The notes under the pieces were generated by a model that worked only from the letters and a program-made list of their open reading frames with translations, had not been told where the DNA came from and did not search any database. Made by a program: the position numbers and the translations under genes. Of a stretch of 64,000 nt of DNA, positions 61,437-64,000 are shown in pieces; the stretch's first letter is position 1, and each line of letters starts with the position of its first letter. The stretch is from Paenibacillus sophorae. GTDB lineage: Bacteria; Bacillota; Bacilli; Paenibacillales; Paenibacillaceae. The stretch covers positions 4,898,001-4,962,000 of the forward strand of contig NZ_CP076607.1 of the NCBI RefSeq assembly GCF_018966525.1, read 5' to 3'.

Positions 61437-62096
61437 CTACCCCGTTCTTGGGGTATGCCGCTTGATGCCGCCCGCCGCCACGACGGCAACGCCCAGCGCG
61501 ACCGGCAGTAAAGAGTGCAGAGTTGGCAGCAGGAAAGACAGCATCGCGCCCAGCTTGGCATCCTGAAGCAGCATCTCCCCGGCGGTGTAGGCCAGAATAT
61601 AGGCGCCGAGATAGATAAGTATCGGAAAGCGATGCAGCCACCCGGTGATAATGCCGCTGCCCCATACAACGACCGGAATGCTGAGCGCAATCCCGATGAC
61701 AATGAGGGCCAGATCGCCCTTCGCCAGTCCGGCAATTGCAAGGACGTTGTCCAGACTCATAATAAAATCTGCGGCCAAAATGGTCCTTATCGCCTTCCAC
61801 ACGGTCGAGCCTTCGCTCACACGGATATGGTCTTCCTCCTCCATCAGCAGCTTGAACGCTATCCAGAGCAACATGAGCCCGCCGCCAGCCTGAATATAAG
61901 GGATTTTCAGCAGCAGCACCGCCGCCAGCGTCAGTATGCAGCGCAGAAGTACAGCACCCGCCGCCCCCCACCATACGGCCTTTTTCCGGTGTCTGTCCGG
62001 CAGATTTTTGCTCGCCATTGCGATAACTACGGCATTATCCCCGCTGAGCACTAAATTCACCATTAATATTTCCCCAAGCAGCCATATCGATTCCAT
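61437..62096 (-). CDS. TerC-family integral membrane protein (YjbE-like)
   Basis: A 219-residue polytopic protein. The family signatures NLVLSGDNAVVIAMA (about 14-28) and ADFIMSLDNVLAIAG (about 109-123) each carry the Asp-Asn pair likely to bind metal. Related Bacillus proteins export manganese to extracellular metalloenzymes. ATG 62096 with GGGAGGAA upstream. No yybP-ykoY manganese riboswitch is visible in the short upstream gap. Confidence 0.88.
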   Translation of the reverse strand: MESIWLLGEILMVNLVLSGDNAVVIAMASKNLPDRHRKKAVWWGAAGAVLLRCILTLAAVLLLKIPYIQAGGGLMLLWIAFKLLMEEEDHIRVSEGSTVWKAIRTILAADFIMSLDNVLAIAGLAKGDLALIVIGIALSIPVVVWGSGIITGWLHRFPILIYLGAYILAYTAGEMLLQDAKLGAMLSFLLPTLHSLLPVALGVAVVAAGGIKRHTPRTG

Positions 62097-62183
62097 CGCA
62101 CATTCCTCCCGAACCGGCTATGTAACTACTTGTATGCTCGGCTAAGGCAAGCTATGCTTCCTGTCCCAGTTTCACGTGAAGGA

Positions 62184-63464
62184 TTAGAACCAATCTTCCT
62201 TGACCGTTAGGATTAAATCGGCTTCATCGGCAGGACGCTCGTCTCCATGCGGAGTGACTTCAACCGTAATAGCCGCCGCAGCAGCCTCGGCAAGCCGATC
62301 TCCATAGCCGGGCAGCGTCGCCTCGACTTTCTCGACTATATTGAGATTCGGATTGGTTGTGGGCGACTTCGGCAGGAACAGCGTGCAACAGTCCTCATAA
62401 GGGAGAATGGATAAATCATAAGTGCCGATTTGCTGCGCCAGATCGACAATTTCGGCTTTGTCCATCATGACGAGCGGCCGCAGCAGCGGCAGCTCGGTCG
62501 CACGTCCGATGACGTTCATGCTGGGCAGTGTCTGGCTTGCGACTTGACCGAGACTTTCACCGGTGATTATCGCCAGCGCACCCTCGCGTTCTGCCAGCGT
62601 GGTCGCAATCCTCAGCATCGCCCTACGCATCAGTGTAATCATTAAATTGTCCTGGCCGATTCCGGCAAACGAAGTCTGTACTTCCGTAAACGGTACCAGA
62701 TGCAGCCGAATCTTTCCCGCATACCGCGACAGCACTCTGGACAAATCGACAACCTTCTGCCGGGCTTCGCGGCTTGTATAAGGATAGCTGAAGAAATGAA
62801 CGCATTCCACTTCCAGCCCCCGCCGCATGGAAGACCATGCTGCCACAGGACTGTCGATCCCGCCTGAAAGAAGCAGCATGGCCTTGCCGTTGGTGCCGAG
62901 CGGAAATCCGCCAACTGCGGGAATATTCTCGCAGAAAATATAAGCCTGCTGCTCCCGGATCTCCACCCTCAGCTCGAGCTCCGGAGTTCTGACGTCGACG
63001 GAAAGCGCCTGAAAGGCTTTAAGCACTGGAGCGGACACCAGACGGTTCATCTCCTGCGAGCCATGCGGGAAATCCTTCCATACCCGCCGGGCATTCACTT
63101 TGAACGTTGTGCCCGGTTCAGGATTGATCATTTCGATAAATCGAAGGCTTGCATCCACGATCTCCTCGAGCACTGGCCTGACAGCCTTTACCGGACTGAT
63201 GGATGAAATGCCGAACACTTTGACGAGTGCTTTCAGCAGTTCCTCCGCTGGTTCTCCATTCAGCTCCACGTATATTCGTCCATATTCCTTGAGCAGTCTT
63301 GCCTTCGGATAAGGCTTGACTATTTCTCTGACATGCCGCAGCATCGTCTTCTCGAAACGGGTGCGGTTCTTGCCTTTAAGCGTAAACTCTCCGAAACGCA
63401 GCAGCAGCATGTCGGCGTATTCTATGCTTTTTCCCGCCAAACGCGCGGGCTCTATCGGTTTCAT
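62184..63464 (-). CDS. thiI: tRNA 4-thiouridine synthase ThiI
   Basis: A 426-residue enzyme with a ferredoxin-like part and THUMP domain (about 55-160), then the PP-loop ATP-pyrophosphatase domain with LSGGIDSPVAAW (about 190-201). It makes s4U8 in tRNA. There is no C-terminal rhodanese domain, as in Bacillus, where a dedicated cysteine desulfurase supplies sulfur; that partner is the next gene upstream. ATG 63464 with AAGGAGG upstream, nearly touching the desulfurase stop. Confidence 0.95.
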   Translation of the reverse strand: MKPIEPARLAGKSIEYADMLLLRFGEFTLKGKNRTRFEKTMLRHVREIVKPYPKARLLKEYGRIYVELNGEPAEELLKALVKVFGISSISPVKAVRPVLEEIVDASLRFIEMINPEPGTTFKVNARRVWKDFPHGSQEMNRLVSAPVLKAFQALSVDVRTPELELRVEIREQQAYIFCENIPAVGGFPLGTNGKAMLLLSGGIDSPVAAWSSMRRGLEVECVHFFSYPYTSREARQKVVDLSRVLSRYAGKIRLHLVPFTEVQTSFAGIGQDNLMITLMRRAMLRIATTLAEREGALAIITGESLGQVASQTLPSMNVIGRATELPLLRPLVMMDKAEIVDLAQQIGTYDLSILPYEDCCTLFLPKSPTTNPNLNIVEKVEATLPGYGDRLAEAAAAAITVEVTPHGDERPADEADLILTVKEDWF

Positions 63465-63465
63465 G

Positions 63466-64000
63466 TTACCGCATGCCTCCTTCAGCAATCTTCAAAGCTT
63501 TAATTGCGCTAAGCAGCGCCAGTTCCAACGCGGCGACATCGCCTGCGGTATGCTCATCCCCGAAGCTGATGCGAATGCCGCCTACCGCCGCACTTTCATC
63601 CCGGCCAATCGCGAGCAGCACACGGCTCGGTTCGGCCAGCCGTGACGAACAGGCAGAGCGGGTGGATACCAGCATGCCGAGCTGCTCGAGCTGGCGCGCC
63701 ATAACCTCGCCTTTCATGCCGGGATAAGAAAAATGCACGATATGAGGCGCTCCCTCTTCTCTGCTGTTTATGGTGAACTCGGGTATTTCCCGCAAAAATG
63801 CCAGCAGCCTGTTCCGGAGTGGCACTATGCGGGAGACGAATTCTCCCCGCCGCTCAGCCGCCATCCGCAGCGCTTTGGCACCGGCGACGATCGCCGGCAG
63901 ATTCTCCGTTCCGGCACGAATGCCACCCTCATGAGTGCCGCCGCTCAGCAGCGGGAACATTTGAACCCCTTCTTTGACATACAGCAGGCCGCTTCCACGG
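63466..64000 (-). CDS. nifZ: Cysteine desulfurase, NifS-like, partial at window edge
   Basis: The C-terminal 177 residues of a class V aminotransferase-fold desulfurase; the N-terminus lies outside the window. The reading frame continues to base 64000 (GSGLLYVKEGVQMFPLLSGG). Conserved blocks are HEGGIRAGTENLPAIVAG and the catalytic cysteine loop STRSACSS. It delivers persulfide sulfur to ThiI, as NifZ does in the B. subtilis nifZ-thiI pair. The stop lies one base before the thiI start. Confidence 0.92.
   Translation of the reverse strand, partial: RGSGLLYVKEGVQMFPLLSGGTHEGGIRAGTENLPAIVAGAKALRMAAERRGEFVSRIVPLRNRLLAFLREIPEFTINSREEGAPHIVHFSYPGMKGEVMARQLEQLGMLVSTRSACSSRLAEPSRVLLAIGRDESAAVGGIRISFGDEHTAGDVAALELALLSAIKALKIAEGGMR

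Noticed and set aside
62097..62183. Possible yybP-ykoY manganese riboswitch before the TerC gene
   Set aside because: The gap is too short and lacks the conserved loops.

Overview
The window looks like a chromosomal segment of a spore-forming, Gram-positive, low/mid-GC bacterium of the Paenibacillus group. The evidence is a Bacillus-type dcw (division and cell wall) cluster carrying spoVD, spoVE, spoIIGA, sigE and sigG, bacillithiol synthesis (bshC), a T-box before ileS, DUF2626, DUF3397 and YlaH/YlaJ/YlaK-type genes, and diaminopimelate-type cell wall genes (dapL plus a MurE with the DNPR motif). Genus assignment is inferred from gene content; no rRNA is present.

Nearly everything is on the minus strand, so transcription runs right to left. 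From right to left: a cysteine desulfurase (cut by the window edge) with thiI; a TerC-type membrane protein; an intergenic patch with two copies of a ~100-bp repeat; a small membrane protein; a yla-like cluster (typA, ylaH, an LCP ligase, ylaL, ylaJ, phoH/ylaK); an orphan solute-binding protein facing a secreted coiled-coil protein; DUF2626; a RsfA/GerR sporulation regulator; panE and DUF3397; an oligopeptide ABC transporter (oppA, then oppBCDF); bshC and ahcY; then the full division/peptidoglycan cluster mraZ-rsmH-ftsL-pbpB-spoVD-murE-murF-mraY-murD-spoVE-murG-murA-divIB-ftsA-ftsZ, followed by spoIIGA-sigE-sigG, ylmC-pgeF-ylmE-sepF-ylmG-ylmH-divIVA, ileS behind a T-box leader, and finally lspA, an RluD-type pseudouridine synthase and dapL.

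This backbone follows the order known from Bacillus. The interesting departure is at 4.1-8.2 kb. There, a plus-strand four-gene cassette sits between ileS/DUF5665 and yteA-lspA, where Bacillus has nothing comparable. It starts with a good sigma-A promoter, a cyclic-di-GMP-I (GEMM) riboswitch and an intrinsic terminator. It then encodes a thiamine-diphosphate enzyme, a carboxymuconolactone-decarboxylase-like protein, a small STAS-like protein and a ketoacyl-synthase-III-like protein. The last has the nucleophile Cys, but Ser and Tyr occupy the usual His and Asn positions. I read this as a c-di-GMP-controlled small-molecule or lipid-type biosynthetic unit of unknown product; it is the best candidate for an undescribed system here.

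Other points worth a look: a 404-bp element bounded by 62-bp imperfect inverted repeats wedged between the ileS T-box terminator and the ileS start codon; a ~100-bp double-hairpin repeat in three copies, next to terminators; a 10-bp periodic GTGGG array that looks like the MraZ operator; a sigma-F-like promoter before sigG; and a long-spacer promoter with a Spo0A box before spoIIGA. No tRNA, rRNA, CRISPR array, transposase or phage gene was seen.
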